This document shows positions 9,393-17,564 of a stretch of DNA of 64,000 nt, piece after piece (the first letter of the stretch is position 1; every line of letters begins with the position of its first letter). The notes under the pieces were generated by a model. The model was not told the origin of the DNA. It saw nothing but the letters and a program-made list of their open reading frames with translations, and made no database searches. This DNA is from Martinezella calliandrae (GTDB lineage: Bacteria > Pseudomonadota > Alphaproteobacteria > Rhizobiales > Rhizobiaceae), in assembly GCF_030272695.1 (NCBI RefSeq), contig NZ_JARFYN010000010.1, forward strand, positions 1 through 64,000, written 5' to 3'. Both the position numbers and the translations under genes were made by a program.

Positions 9393-10114
9393 CCGACTTC
9401 GCCATTGAGACACACGCCCTCAGCCGCAGCTTCGGTCCCCTGGTTGCAGTCGACGGAGTGAGCTTCAAGGTGGCGAAAGGCGAGCTCTACGGCTTCCTTG
9501 GTCTCAACGGCGCCGGCAAGACCACCACCATCAGGATGCTGACCACTCTTTTGCCACCAACTTCGGGGAGCGCGAAGCTATGGGGCCATGACGTCGCTTC
9601 GGAGCCGCTGGCTGTGCGCCAACTGATCGGCCTCGTCAGTGACGAAACGAGCGAGAGCCAGTCAGACTGGACTGCGCGCGAGTACCTCGCCTACTTTGCC
9701 CGGATACGGGGGATCAAAGCAGTCAGCGAGACAGTTGAACGTTGCCTGACCAGCGTGGGGCTGGCAGATCAGTTTCGCGGCAAGCTGATCGGAACCTACA
9801 GCACAGGCATGAAGCGCCGCGTCGAGATCGCGCGGGCTCTGCTCGGCCGCCCAAAGGTGTTGTTTCTCGACGAACCGACGCGTGGCCTCGATCTCCCTGC
9901 AAAGCGGGAAACATGGAGACTGTTGAAGGACCTTGCCGCGCAGGAAAAGGTCACGACATTTTTGAGCAGCCACGACGCGCAGGAGATCCGGACGCTGTGC
10001 AGCGAGATCAGTATAGTCGCCGCTGGAAAGCTGGTGTTTACCGGGCCGACACGGGACTTGGGAAGCGACCTCGACATATTCGAGGACCGACTGATCAAGT
10101 TGCTGACCTCCTGA
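9389..10114 (+). CDS. ABC transporter ATP-binding protein (ABC-2 exporter)
   Basis: A 241-residue nucleotide-binding subunit. Walker A is GLNGAGKTTT, Walker B is VLFLDEPTRGLD, and the H-loop lies in LSSHDAQE. The signature loop reads YSTGMKRR, the CcmA/NatA-like variant of LSGGQ. The start at 9389 forms an ATGA overlap with the permease stop and has GGAGG at 9376-9380. An ATG at 9374 is less likely. It should power the preceding permease. It is the last gene of the RND/ABC efflux operon. Confidence 0.92.
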   Translation: MTDFAIETHALSRSFGPLVAVDGVSFKVAKGELYGFLGLNGAGKTTTIRMLTTLLPPTSGSAKLWGHDVASEPLAVRQLIGLVSDETSESQSDWTAREYLAYFARIRGIKAVSETVERCLTSVGLADQFRGKLIGTYSTGMKRRVEIARALLGRPKVLFLDEPTRGLDLPAKRETWRLLKDLAAQEKVTTFLSSHDAQEIRTLCSEISIVAAGKLVFTGPTRDLGSDLDIFEDRLIKLLTS

Positions 10115-10125
10115 TTCCGAATTAG

Positions 10126-10148
10126 AATCAAATGGAATTCCTTTGATT
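10126..10148. repeat. Imperfect palindrome between convergent genes
   Basis: The sequence has arms AATCAAA and TTTGATT around a GGAATTCC core, broken only by one extra T. It lies 11 bp after the ATPase stop and about 100 bp from the convergent Lrp gene end. No T-run follows, so it may be a weak bidirectional terminator or a protein site. Confidence 0.35.
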
Positions 10149-10248
10149 TCCAAGTGATGCATTAAGTCTGTCAGGCGGAAATTTGCCGTGACGAAGGCTT
10201 ATTCTCGACGGCAACCGAATTAGACGCGCTGCCCGTCGATGGCCCGGG

Positions 10249-10728
10249 CTATGTTTCCGGAAGGAAGGTCGTACGCTTGACCTGGGTCAGCGCAAAGCTG
10301 GTTTCGATCGATGCGACGCCGTCCAGCCGTGTCAATTTCTCCTTGAGAAACCGTTCGTATTCGGCAAGGTCGCTGACCACAATGCGCAGCAAATAGTCGC
10401 GCTGGCCGGTCATCAAGTAGCAATCGACCACCTCCGGCCAACGCGAGACCGCCTTTGCAAAACGATCGAGGTCGTCCTCATGCTGACGCGAGAGCTTAAT
10501 TGACGCGAAGGCGCTGACCGGCAGCCCGAAAAGGGCCTCGTCGATGATGGCCGCGTATCCCTTGATGATACCGGCCTTTTCCAAAAGCCGGACGCGCCGC
10601 GCGCAGGGTGACGCAGACAACCCGATGCGGTCGCCAAGTTGCTGAGTCGTCATACGTCCGTCGAGCTGCAACGCCGCAATTATCTTCCGATCGAGATGGT
10701 CCAGCTTCAATTTAGCGCCTTTCGCCAC
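10249..10728 (-). CDS. Lrp/AsnC-family transcriptional regulator
   Basis: A 159-residue regulator read from a GTG start. The N-terminal helix-turn-helix contains LDHLDRKIIAALQLDGRMT and LGLSASPCARRV-like spacing (here IGLSASPCARRVRLLEKAGI). The C-terminal RAM effector domain includes GQRDYLLRIVVSDLAEYERF. The gene is divergent from the E1 gene with a 111-bp shared region containing AATTAGC-type repeats, a layout usual for an Lrp protein that controls its neighbour in response to an amino or keto acid. The ligand is not deducible. Confidence 0.93.
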   Translation of the reverse strand: MAKGAKLKLDHLDRKIIAALQLDGRMTTQQLGDRIGLSASPCARRVRLLEKAGIIKGYAAIIDEALFGLPVSAFASIKLSRQHEDDLDRFAKAVSRWPEVVDCYLMTGQRDYLLRIVVSDLAEYERFLKEKLTRLDGVASIETSFALTQVKRTTFLPET

Positions 10729-10790
10729 CGCAAGGATAAAAATTAGCTGCTTTAGTTACAGACACGCGATGGTAAGCACAAATTTAGCTA
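10709..10790. promoter_or_regulatory. AAWTTAGC repeats, possible Lrp sites
   Basis: AATTTAGC occurs at 10709-10716 and 10781-10788, and AATTAGC at 10741-10747. The last two lie in the divergent intergenic region and the first just inside the Lrp gene. Spaced AT-rich repeats of this kind suit the wrapped octamers of Lrp proteins. The assignment is inference from layout. Confidence 0.35.
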
Positions 10791-10839
10791 CACCGATAGA
10801 TTAGACAAGTTATGATTTCTCCTAACTGGGAGGAAAACC

Positions 10840-13224
10840 ATGAACAATCGCATCGCCAACCTGGAAGCACTGGAAAAACGGATTTTGTGGCTCTCGAGCT
10901 GGATGATCCACCATGCTAACCACCTGCGGCCGAACGATGATGGGCTGAAGGTCGGCGGTCACCAGGCATCCTCAGCCTCGCTCTCGACAATCATGTCGGC
11001 GCTCTATTTCGATATTCTCGAGCCCGAGGACAGGGTCGCGGTCAAGCCGCATGCCAGCCCCAACTTCCATGCGATCCAATATATCGTCGGCAACCAGACA
11101 CGGGAAAAACTGGAGGCGTTCCGCAGCTACAAGGGAGCCCAATCCTATCCATCGCGAACCAAGGATATCGACGACGTGGATTTCTCGACGGGATCCGTCG
11201 GTCTCGGCGTGGCGCAGACGCTGTTTTCCTCGCTGGTGCAGGATTATGTCCAGGCGAAAGGTTGGGGTGGAAAGCCCGGCCGCATGGTTGCCCTCGTCGG
11301 CGATGCCGAGATGGATGAGGGCAACATCTTCGAAGCCCTGCTGGAAGGCTGGAAGCATGGGTTGAAGAATACCTGGTGGATTGTCGACTACAACCGCCAA
11401 AGCCTCGATGCCGTGATCCGCGAAGGGCTCTGGCAGAAATTCGAAACCATCTTCCGGAATTTCGGTTGGGATGTCGTCATCCTCAAGCACGGCCACCTGA
11501 TGAAACACGCTTTCAGCGAACCGGGCGGCGAGAAACTGCGCGCGTGGATCGACAATTGTCCCAACCAGCTCTATTCCGCCCTCTCCTTCCAGGGAGGCGC
11601 TGCGTGGCGCAAGCGCCTGCTCGATGATATAGGCGACCAGAAAGACGTCACGGCCCTGATAGAGAGGCGATCAGATAAGGACCTCGCGCGCCTGATGACC
11701 AATCTGGGCGGTCATGATCTGCCGGCGCTCATCGAGGCCTTCGACGCCGCCAAGACACACCGCCGCCCCGTCTGCTTCCTCGCCTACACGATCAAGGGAT
11801 TTGGTCTGCCGCTGGCCGGCCACAAGGACAACCATGCCGGCATCATGACGCCCGCGCAGATCGAGTCCCTCAGGGCCGAAATGAATATCGATCAAGGAGC
11901 AGAATGGGAACGATTCGCCGGCGTCGAAGACGAGGACGCGCTGCGGTCCTTTGTTAAACGCGCTCCCTTCTTCCGCCGCCGCGACAGACAGCATCACGCC
12001 CCACTGATCGAGGTGCCAAGCGAACTGAAAATCGCAATACCGGCCATTGCGTCGACACAGCAGGGCTTCGGTCAGATCATGCACGAAATCGCAAAGTCTG
12101 AGGGAGATTTCGCCGATCGTGTCGTCACGACGTCGCCAGATGTCACCGTGTCGACAAATCTCGGCGCCTGGGTCAATCGCCGCGGGCTCTTTGCCCGTGA
12201 AAAGATGGGGGACCTATTCCGCAAGGAACGCATCCCGTCGACCTATACCTGGGAACACTCGCCCCGGGGGCAGCATTTCGAATTGGGCATTGCGGAGATG
12301 AACCTCTTCACGATGCTCTCGGCGCTGGGGCTTTCGCACTCCATCAACGCAGAGCGGCTTTTGCCTGTCGGCACCCTCTATGATCCTTTCATCGAGCGCG
12401 GACTGGATGCCTTGAACTACGCCTGCTACCAGGATGCACGCTTCATTCTAGCGGCCACCCCGTCGGGCGTTACGCTGGCGCCAGAGGGTGGAGCCCATCA
12501 ATCGATCGCTACACCGCTGATTGGCATGGCCCAGGACGGATTGGCGAGCTTCGAACCCGCCCATCTGGACGAGATGGCGATCATCATGCGTTTTGCCTTC
12601 GAATATATTCAGCGCTCGGGGCCGGATGAGGCCGACGACGGCACCTGGCTGCGCGACGCCAAGGGTGGGGCGGTCTATCTCAGGCTGTCGACGCGGCAAA
12701 TCGAGCAGCCCAACAGAACATTCGATGCGGCGGCGGCAAAACGCATCATTGACGGCGGTTATTGGTGGCGCAAACCCGGACCAAACGCTGAGCTCGTCAT
12801 CGCATATACGGGCGCCGTCGCGCCCGAGGCGATTGCCGCAACGGGGCTTCTGGCCGAGGACAGACGCGACATCGGCCTGCTTGCGGTCACCTCCGCGGAT
12901 CGGTTGAATGCCGGCTGGACGGCCGCGCAGCAGGCGCGAGAAAGGGGAAGGCTGGGAGCGATGAGCCACATCGAGAGATTGTTGGCCGATCTGCCGCGAC
13001 AATGCACGATCGTCACCGTTCTCGATGGTCATCCGGCAACGCTTGCCTGGCTGGGCGGCGTTTATGGGCATCGGACGAGGGCTCTTGGCGTTGAGCACTT
13101 CGGTCAAACCGGGACCATCGCCGATCTCTACCGGCACTACGGGATCGATACGCAGGGAATTCTTGCCGCTGCCGAAGCAAATTCCCTCGGGCGGCCGATT
13201 CGCTATCTCCGCCATACGGGATAG
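10840..13224 (+). CDS. AceE-like 2-oxoacid dehydrogenase E1 / transketolase-family enzyme
   Basis: A 794-residue thiamine-diphosphate enzyme of the homodimeric AceE type, somewhat shorter than E. coli AceE (887). The cofactor motif is GDAEMDEGNIFEALLEG with the closing asparagine in VDYNRQSLD. The C-terminal half carries the pyrimidine-binding transketolase domain (HFELGIAEMNLFTML). A good Shine-Dalgarno (GGGAGGAAAA) precedes the ATG. No gene for a lipoyl E2 or an E3 lies beside it, so the partner must be elsewhere or the enzyme acts alone on a 2-oxo acid. The divergent Lrp gene suggests induction by an amino or keto acid. Confidence 0.85.
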   Translation: MNNRIANLEALEKRILWLSSWMIHHANHLRPNDDGLKVGGHQASSASLSTIMSALYFDILEPEDRVAVKPHASPNFHAIQYIVGNQTREKLEAFRSYKGAQSYPSRTKDIDDVDFSTGSVGLGVAQTLFSSLVQDYVQAKGWGGKPGRMVALVGDAEMDEGNIFEALLEGWKHGLKNTWWIVDYNRQSLDAVIREGLWQKFETIFRNFGWDVVILKHGHLMKHAFSEPGGEKLRAWIDNCPNQLYSALSFQGGAAWRKRLLDDIGDQKDVTALIERRSDKDLARLMTNLGGHDLPALIEAFDAAKTHRRPVCFLAYTIKGFGLPLAGHKDNHAGIMTPAQIESLRAEMNIDQGAEWERFAGVEDEDALRSFVKRAPFFRRRDRQHHAPLIEVPSELKIAIPAIASTQQGFGQIMHEIAKSEGDFADRVVTTSPDVTVSTNLGAWVNRRGLFAREKMGDLFRKERIPSTYTWEHSPRGQHFELGIAEMNLFTMLSALGLSHSINAERLLPVGTLYDPFIERGLDALNYACYQDARFILAATPSGVTLAPEGGAHQSIATPLIGMAQDGLASFEPAHLDEMAIIMRFAFEYIQRSGPDEADDGTWLRDAKGGAVYLRLSTRQIEQPNRTFDAAAAKRIIDGGYWWRKPGPNAELVIAYTGAVAPEAIAATGLLAEDRRDIGLLAVTSADRLNAGWTAAQQARERGRLGAMSHIERLLADLPRQCTIVTVLDGHPATLAWLGGVYGHRTRALGVEHFGQTGTIADLYRHYGIDTQGILAAAEANSLGRPIRYLRHTG

Positions 13225-13322
13225 AACCGCCGGGCCTTAATGCATTCAGTGTAGGATAGAAGGTGGAAGGCGCGCTTGCGCACCGTCCGGCAGCTGCTCG
13301 GTATGTGGAACCGACACGTTGT

Positions 13323-14078
13323 TCAATGGGCAGTGTACGCGCCGTCTACCAAATGGCAGCTTCCAGTGATGAAGCTTGCCTGTTCGGACAGAAGGAAACA
13401 TACGAGAGCTGCCACTTCCTCAGGATTTCCGCGTCTGCCCATGGGCTGAAGTGCTTCCATTCGCCGGCTACTTGTTGCTTCCAAATGTTCCGACAAAAGC
13501 GGTGTTTGAATCCAACCCGGACCGACGGCATTGATACGGATACCCATTCTCGCATATTCGATTGCGGCAGCCTTCGTCAGTCCGATAACGCCATGCTTGG
13601 CTGCAGTGTAGGCCGATGCAAAGGGCAATCCAACCGAGCCGAGAATGGAAGATATGTTGACGATGGCGCCGCCGCCGCCCTGCAGCATGGCGGCGATCTC
13701 GTGTTTCATACAGTAGTAGGCGCCGTCCAGATTGACGCTCATGACCTTGCGCCACTGGTCGAGCGGGTAGTCTGCGGTTGCCTTTCGCACACCGTCCAGC
13801 CCCGCATTGTTCACCGCCAAATGCAGACCACCATAGGTTTGGACGGCGAAATCGACCAAGCTCTTTACCGCTTCGGCATCGGAAACATCGACTACAAAGG
13901 CGCAAGCCCTGCCCCCCTGCGCGCAGATCTCACCGGCAACGCGACGCGCTCCCTCGGCGTCCACATCGGCAATGACAACAGTAGCTCCCTCGCTTGCGAG
14001 CTGAAGGGAAATAGCGGCTCCGATCCCCGAGCCCGCCCCCGTCACAACCGCGACTTTTCCCTCGAGGCCAAGCTTCAT
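13323..14078 (-). CDS. SDR-family oxidoreductase
   Basis: A 251-residue classical short-chain dehydrogenase/reductase. The nucleotide motif is TGAGSGIGAA near residue 14, the NNAG motif is NNAGLDG, and the catalytic Ser and Tyr-Lys are in NISSILGS and YTAAKHG. The C-terminal GSCHLVDGAYTAH is standard for the family. It converges on the E1 gene and has a non-coding region upstream rich in repeats. The substrate is unknown. Fold and cofactor use are certain. Confidence 0.9.
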   Translation of the reverse strand: MKLGLEGKVAVVTGAGSGIGAAISLQLASEGATVVIADVDAEGARRVAGEICAQGGRACAFVVDVSDAEAVKSLVDFAVQTYGGLHLAVNNAGLDGVRKATADYPLDQWRKVMSVNLDGAYYCMKHEIAAMLQGGGGAIVNISSILGSVGLPFASAYTAAKHGVIGLTKAAAIEYARMGIRINAVGPGWIQTPLLSEHLEATSSRRMEALQPMGRRGNPEEVAALVCFLLSEQASFITGSCHLVDGAYTAH

Positions 14079-14166
14079 AATATCCCCCTTTTTTCAGTTC
14101 GTGCTAATCGAGCAGAGGCCGATGCCTGATGCAAGTAGTTTCATCGGCGATACACAACTGCACATT

Positions 14167-14186
14167 TGCTGCTGCGCGCAGCAGCA
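14167..14186. repeat. Perfect 20-bp palindrome
   Basis: TGCTGCTGCGCGCAGCAGCA is identical to its reverse complement. It sits 89 bp upstream of the SDR start. It could be a dimeric operator for either divergent gene. No T-run follows, so a terminator is less likely. Confidence 0.6.
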
Positions 14187-14298
14187 TCAACTTGCTGGCC
14201 TCCCCCTTAGACTGCACGGCGCAGCTCACTATAAGCCCCATGCCACCCACTTAACATAATAGCTAATACAGTTTTCGGTCTGGGATTTCTCAAACTCA

Positions 14299-14328
14299 AT
14301 CAGAATCAGCTCTCGATCAGAATCAGCT
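14299..14328 (+). repeat. 13-bp tandem direct repeat
   Basis: ATCAGAATCAGCT occurs at 14299-14311 and again at 14316-14328, a 17-bp period. The pair lies about 75 bp upstream of the L,D-transpeptidase start and looks like a pair of binding sites for an activator. The protein is unknown. Confidence 0.5.
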
Positions 14329-14402
14329 AATGTGTGATAGATTTGGAGGCGCGCCGATGTTAAAGACGAGCGCAGGGCTGAGCTATTACTAGGCAGGTGG
14401 AA

Positions 14403-14999
14403 ATGGACAAAAGCCGCGTTACGCGCCGGGGGCTGGTGCTCGGTAGTCTGAGTTTAATGATTTCTGGATGCGTTTCGGGCTCGGAGGATGGGCCACCGCT
14501 TGGCTATAACGTCTTTGGGAGGGATCCGGATGCCGATTCTAGCCTTCGGCGGCAAGAGGTGGCCTATAATGGAGGCGAGCCTCCCGGAACAATCATCGTC
14601 AATACCTCAGAGCGCTATCTCTACTTCGTCGAGCAAGGTGGCCGGGCAACCCGCTATGGCGTCGCCGTTGGCGAAGAGGGGCTGAGCTTCAAAGGGGAAG
14701 CCACCGTCGGACGCAAGGCGGAATGGCCATCGTGGAAGCCCACCGATGACATGATGCAGCGTAAGCCTCGTCTAATGCAGTACGCGGACGGGGTGCCGGG
14801 TGGACCGCTCAATCCCCTGGGTGCGGCCGCTCTTTACCTCTACCAGAACGGACATGATACCATGTTCCGGTTGCATGGCACCAACGCCCCCTGGTCTATA
14901 GGGCATGCAGTGTCGAACGGATGCATCCGCATGACAAACTCAAATATTGTGGATCTCTATAGCCGCGCCCCGATTGGGACGCGGGTCGTGGTCATCTGA
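14403..14999 (+). CDS. L,D-transpeptidase, YkuD family, putative lipoprotein
   Basis: A 198-residue envelope enzyme that would cross-link peptidoglycan or attach proteins to it. The basic N-terminus TRRGLVLGSLSLMISGC ends in a lipobox-like LMISGC. The catalytic YkuD motif is intact: HGTNAPWSIG and SNGCIRM, with the cysteine near residue 180. The ATG at 14403 is preferred because GGCAGGTGG lies just upstream. A GTG at 14397 is possible. The length is typical of compact rhizobial Ldt proteins. It is monocistronic as far as can be seen. Confidence 0.9.
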   Translation: MDKSRVTRRGLVLGSLSLMISGCVSGSEDGPPLGYNVFGRDPDADSSLRRQEVAYNGGEPPGTIIVNTSERYLYFVEQGGRATRYGVAVGEEGLSFKGEATVGRKAEWPSWKPTDDMMQRKPRLMQYADGVPGGPLNPLGAAALYLYQNGHDTMFRLHGTNAPWSIGHAVSNGCIRMTNSNIVDLYSRAPIGTRVVVI

Positions 15000-15180
15000 T
15001 CGAGTGTTCGCTTATCGAACCCGACTGTTTGAACATGGGCAACTTATGCACGTTCGAAAATGCGTAGATAATCCGTCAAAGTGTGTTTTTTCTGCACTAG
15101 GCTAATATGTTAGTTGCGACTACTATTTGATTCGTTGCCTGCGATAAGTAATGCAATCCTAAGGAGAGAGGACTTCTTTG

Positions 15181-15300
15181 ATGAGCAAAATTCTAATCGT
15201 ACTCATCTCTTGCTTGGCAGTTGCCAATCTCAGCGCTTGCGCATCGATTGGCAAAGGAAAGGGTAAGGCACCGCCGCCCGCAGCAGCAGTCTACAAGTAA
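15181..15300 (+). CDS. Small 39-residue lipoprotein
   Basis: The frame encodes MSKILIVLISCLAVANLSAC followed by ASIGKGKGKAPPPAAAVYK. A lipobox-like LSAC closes a clear signal peptide, leaving a 20-residue tail rich in Gly, Lys and Pro. AAGGAGAG at 15161-15168 provides a strong ribosome site. A GC-rich hairpin follows the stop. Tiny lipoproteins with a GKGK-APPP tail recur in rhizobia to my knowledge, but no function is known. Confidence 0.75.
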   Translation: MSKILIVLISCLAVANLSACASIGKGKGKAPPPAAAVYK

Positions 15301-15317
15301 AGCTTAGCATTTTATGC

Positions 15318-15345
15318 GAGGGGGGGTCGGATAAGACCTCCCCTC
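15318..15345 (+). terminator. GC-rich hairpin after small lipoprotein gene
   Basis: GAGGGGGGGTC pairs with GACCTCCCCTC around a six-base loop, with one G-U pair. It starts 18 bp after the stop. The following TCATAACC is not a run of T, so the terminator call is moderate. Confidence 0.5.
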
Positions 15346-15441
15346 TCATAACCCCGCCAAATGATCCTGCCTACAATCACAATGGCGAAGAGTCGATCGC
15401 TTACCTCGAGCCCGGTGCTTGTTCTGGCTGGTTAATGGAGC

Positions 15442-16026
15442 ATGCCGATGATGCGTGGAATGGGTGGCCTTTCGCTTGCAATCCTGTTGGCGCTGGCGAC
15501 AGCATCGTGTCAGACCGAAGACAAAAGTCCCCAGCCCCGGTTCACTTCCTACCGCCATGGCCCGGCAACAACCTCCGCTCAAAATAAAGCCGGTCACTTT
15601 ATCGAGTTTCGTTCGCGCTATGCGCTGACCTACGGCCACACCTACGTGGTTTTTGGACGTATCGACGAGAATGGACGGGTGATTGATCCTCAAGTCGCGG
15701 GCCTTGCGCCGGCCTCGCCGGATCCCGGGCCTTACATCTTGGGCCATTTCGTGCCGGTGCCGGCCACGACCGGAGCGACTGATGGTGACTTGGAGGAACA
15801 GTACAGATCGGCCAGCTGGCGGGTCATGCTTAGCGATTCCGACTATGCGGACGTTGTTGCCTTCATACGCAAGCAGCAAGCCACTTCCCATCTGTGGCAA
15901 GCAACGGTCGACAATTGCAATGCCTGGGTGGGGAACATCGCAGCACACATGGGATATAAGGTCCCCGGTATCTGGCTCAGGCCGCAGCAGTTCATTACTG
16001 AACTCCGACAGTTGAATACGGCTTGA
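15442..16026 (+). CDS. Conserved hypothetical lipoprotein
   Basis: A 194-residue protein with a signal segment GLSLAILLALATASC, where ATASC looks like a lipobox. The mature part contains HTYVVFGRIDENGRVID, and later NCNAWVGNIAAHMGY with a Cys-Asn and a conserved-looking histidine. The pattern FRSRYALTYGHTYVVFGR followed by a DNCNAW segment suggests a small papain-like or lipoprotein fold, but I do not recognise the family. GGAG precedes the ATG. Envelope location is inferred from the signal. It lies just upstream of the membrane methyltransferase operon. Confidence 0.75.
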   Translation: MPMMRGMGGLSLAILLALATASCQTEDKSPQPRFTSYRHGPATTSAQNKAGHFIEFRSRYALTYGHTYVVFGRIDENGRVIDPQVAGLAPASPDPGPYILGHFVPVPATTGATDGDLEEQYRSASWRVMLSDSDYADVVAFIRKQQATSHLWQATVDNCNAWVGNIAAHMGYKVPGIWLRPQQFITELRQLNTA

Positions 16027-16156
16027 TGCATTATCTCAGAGATTCGGCGAACCGCTCTGGTACTATTTGATTCTTCCGCTAAATTGTCGATGAAATTGGG
16101 GAGCGAGCGTCGTCTTATCGCTGGGGTGCGTCGACGATCGCCAATAGCAGAAAGGC

Positions 16157-16762
16157 TTGGTGAGCAACTTGACCGTATCGGCAGCTGGGGCCGGCCAAAT
16201 CATCTGGGTGCTCGGCGTCGTCGCCTGGTACGTCATTCGATATCCGTTCGCACGTCGCGCCAAGCGCTTGCGGGTCATCCAAGATCAGCGTTCAAAGATC
16301 GAGACCATCGGACTTGCCGCGGCCCTTCTGGGCCTTGCGGTTGTGCCCGGATTTTACGTCGCCACGGGCATCCCGCGGATGGCCGATTATCCCGCCCATG
16401 CATGGGCCGTCGCCGTCGGGACGATCTTATACATCGCAGCAATGTGGATTTTCCGCAGGACTCATAAGGAGCTCGGGAAGAACTGGTCGATAACGCTGGA
16501 GATTCGCGAAAAGCACCAGCTGGTTTCAAGTGGCCCATACGCCCTCATCCGTCACCCGATGTACACCTCGTTCCTGCTGATGGGGCTTGGACAAGCCTTT
16601 TTATTGTCGAACTGGGTGGTGGGGCTGGCGGGTTTGTTGGGCTTTGCAATCCTTTATTTCCTGCGGGTAGACAAAGAAGAGCGTATGATGTTGGAATATT
16701 TCGGCCCCGAGTACCGCGCCTATATGGATCGCACGAAGCGAATTATCCCTTATCTCTATTAG
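16157..16762 (+). CDS. Isoprenylcysteine carboxyl methyltransferase-like membrane protein
   Basis: A 201-residue integral membrane protein with about five hydrophobic helices, read from a GTG start. The C-terminal half holds the ICMT/PEMT cofactor motif: LVSSGPYALIRHPMYTSFLL and EERMMLEYFGPEYRAYM. Bacterial members methylate unknown lipid or isoprenoid carboxylates or thiols with S-adenosylmethionine. Ten bases separate it from the following acyltransferase-like gene, which overlaps an SDR gene, so the three form an operon. The substrate is not known. Confidence 0.85.
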   Translation: MVSNLTVSAAGAGQIIWVLGVVAWYVIRYPFARRAKRLRVIQDQRSKIETIGLAAALLGLAVVPGFYVATGIPRMADYPAHAWAVAVGTILYIAAMWIFRRTHKELGKNWSITLEIREKHQLVSSGPYALIRHPMYTSFLLMGLGQAFLLSNWVVGLAGLLGFAILYFLRVDKEERMMLEYFGPEYRAYMDRTKRIIPYLY

Positions 16763-16772
16763 AGGTGGCACC

Positions 16773-17564
16773 ATGCGAGGGCGAACTATCAAGTTATCAG
16801 CATCGCGACGTCTTGTCGGAGATTTGATGAGGTTCTCGATTGGCGTGCCGAGGGTTGCGGTGCAGCGGGAGATGAATCTTGGTCCGTTGCTGGCGGCCAG
16901 AACGATGCAGACGCAGCCGATGCGGCCGTCCTGGACCGTGCTTTTCCTGAAGGGATACGCGCTTCTCGCGAGCGAAATTCCAGAACTGCGGCGCGCCTAT
17001 ATCAAGTTGCCCAAAGCGCAGCTCTATGAATACCCGGAAAGCGTGGCCTCAATTGCCCATGAGCGCGAACATGACGGTGAACGGGTCGTGTTGCTCAGCC
17101 TCATAAAGCGCCCCGAGAAGAGATCTATCATCGAACTCGAGGCGCTGACTTCGGCCGCTCGGTCTCGTCCGGTCCTCGAGATAAAGGAATTCCGGCGAAT
17201 GCTGAAGTTTGCACGTCTGCCGGCGCCCCTTAGATGGCTGATGATGTGGCTTGGGTTGAACATCGGCAGACAACGGCCGCGCTTTTTTGGCACTTTTCAG
17301 CTGTCGGTCTATTCAGGCCTTGGAGCAGAGTCCCTCAATCCGCTTACGCCGTTGACGACGCTGCTGAACTACGGCCCAATCAGCAAGAATGGCACGGTAA
17401 CCGTCCGCATCCACTACGACCACAGAGTGATGGACGGGGCCAATGTGGCGCGAGCCTTGGAGCGATTCGAAAAGATATTGAACGAGGACGTTGCCGCCGA
17501 AGTGAAAAGCCTCGCTCAAAGTGACGTTGTGCCCAATACGAACTCCCTGGGAACCGCGACATGA
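16773..17564 (+). CDS. 2-oxoacid dehydrogenase E2-type acyltransferase domain protein, no lipoyl domain
   Basis: A 263-residue protein whose C-terminus contains VRIHYDHRVMDGANVARALE, the catalytic His-x-x-x-Asp-Gly motif of E2 acyltransferases (chloramphenicol acetyltransferase fold). Earlier segments SWTVLFLKGYALLASEIPEL and FFGTFQLSVYSGLG also suit this fold. There is no lipoyl domain or E1/E3-binding linker. AGAGGTGG precedes the ATG. It probably transfers an acyl group from CoA to a small acceptor. It is translationally coupled (ATGA, 17561-17564) to the SDR gene. The AceE-like E1 3.5 kb away is in a separate unit, so a link is speculative. Confidence 0.75.
   Translation: MRGRTIKLSASRRLVGDLMRFSIGVPRVAVQREMNLGPLLAARTMQTQPMRPSWTVLFLKGYALLASEIPELRRAYIKLPKAQLYEYPESVASIAHEREHDGERVVLLSLIKRPEKRSIIELEALTSAARSRPVLEIKEFRRMLKFARLPAPLRWLMMWLGLNIGRQRPRFFGTFQLSVYSGLGAESLNPLTPLTTLLNYGPISKNGTVTVRIHYDHRVMDGANVARALERFEKILNEDVAAEVKSLAQSDVVPNTNSLGTAT

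Larger units (their letters stand above)
14079..14402. other. Repeat-bearing intergenic region
   Basis: This 324-bp stretch separates the divergent SDR and L,D-transpeptidase genes. It holds a perfect 20-bp palindrome and a 13-bp tandem direct repeat, annotated separately. I see no convincing gene in it. Confidence 0.6.

Noticed and set aside
10126..10148. Rho-independent terminator between the ABC ATPase and Lrp genes
   Set aside because: The palindrome is AT-rich and lacks a T-run on either side; listed only as a repeat.
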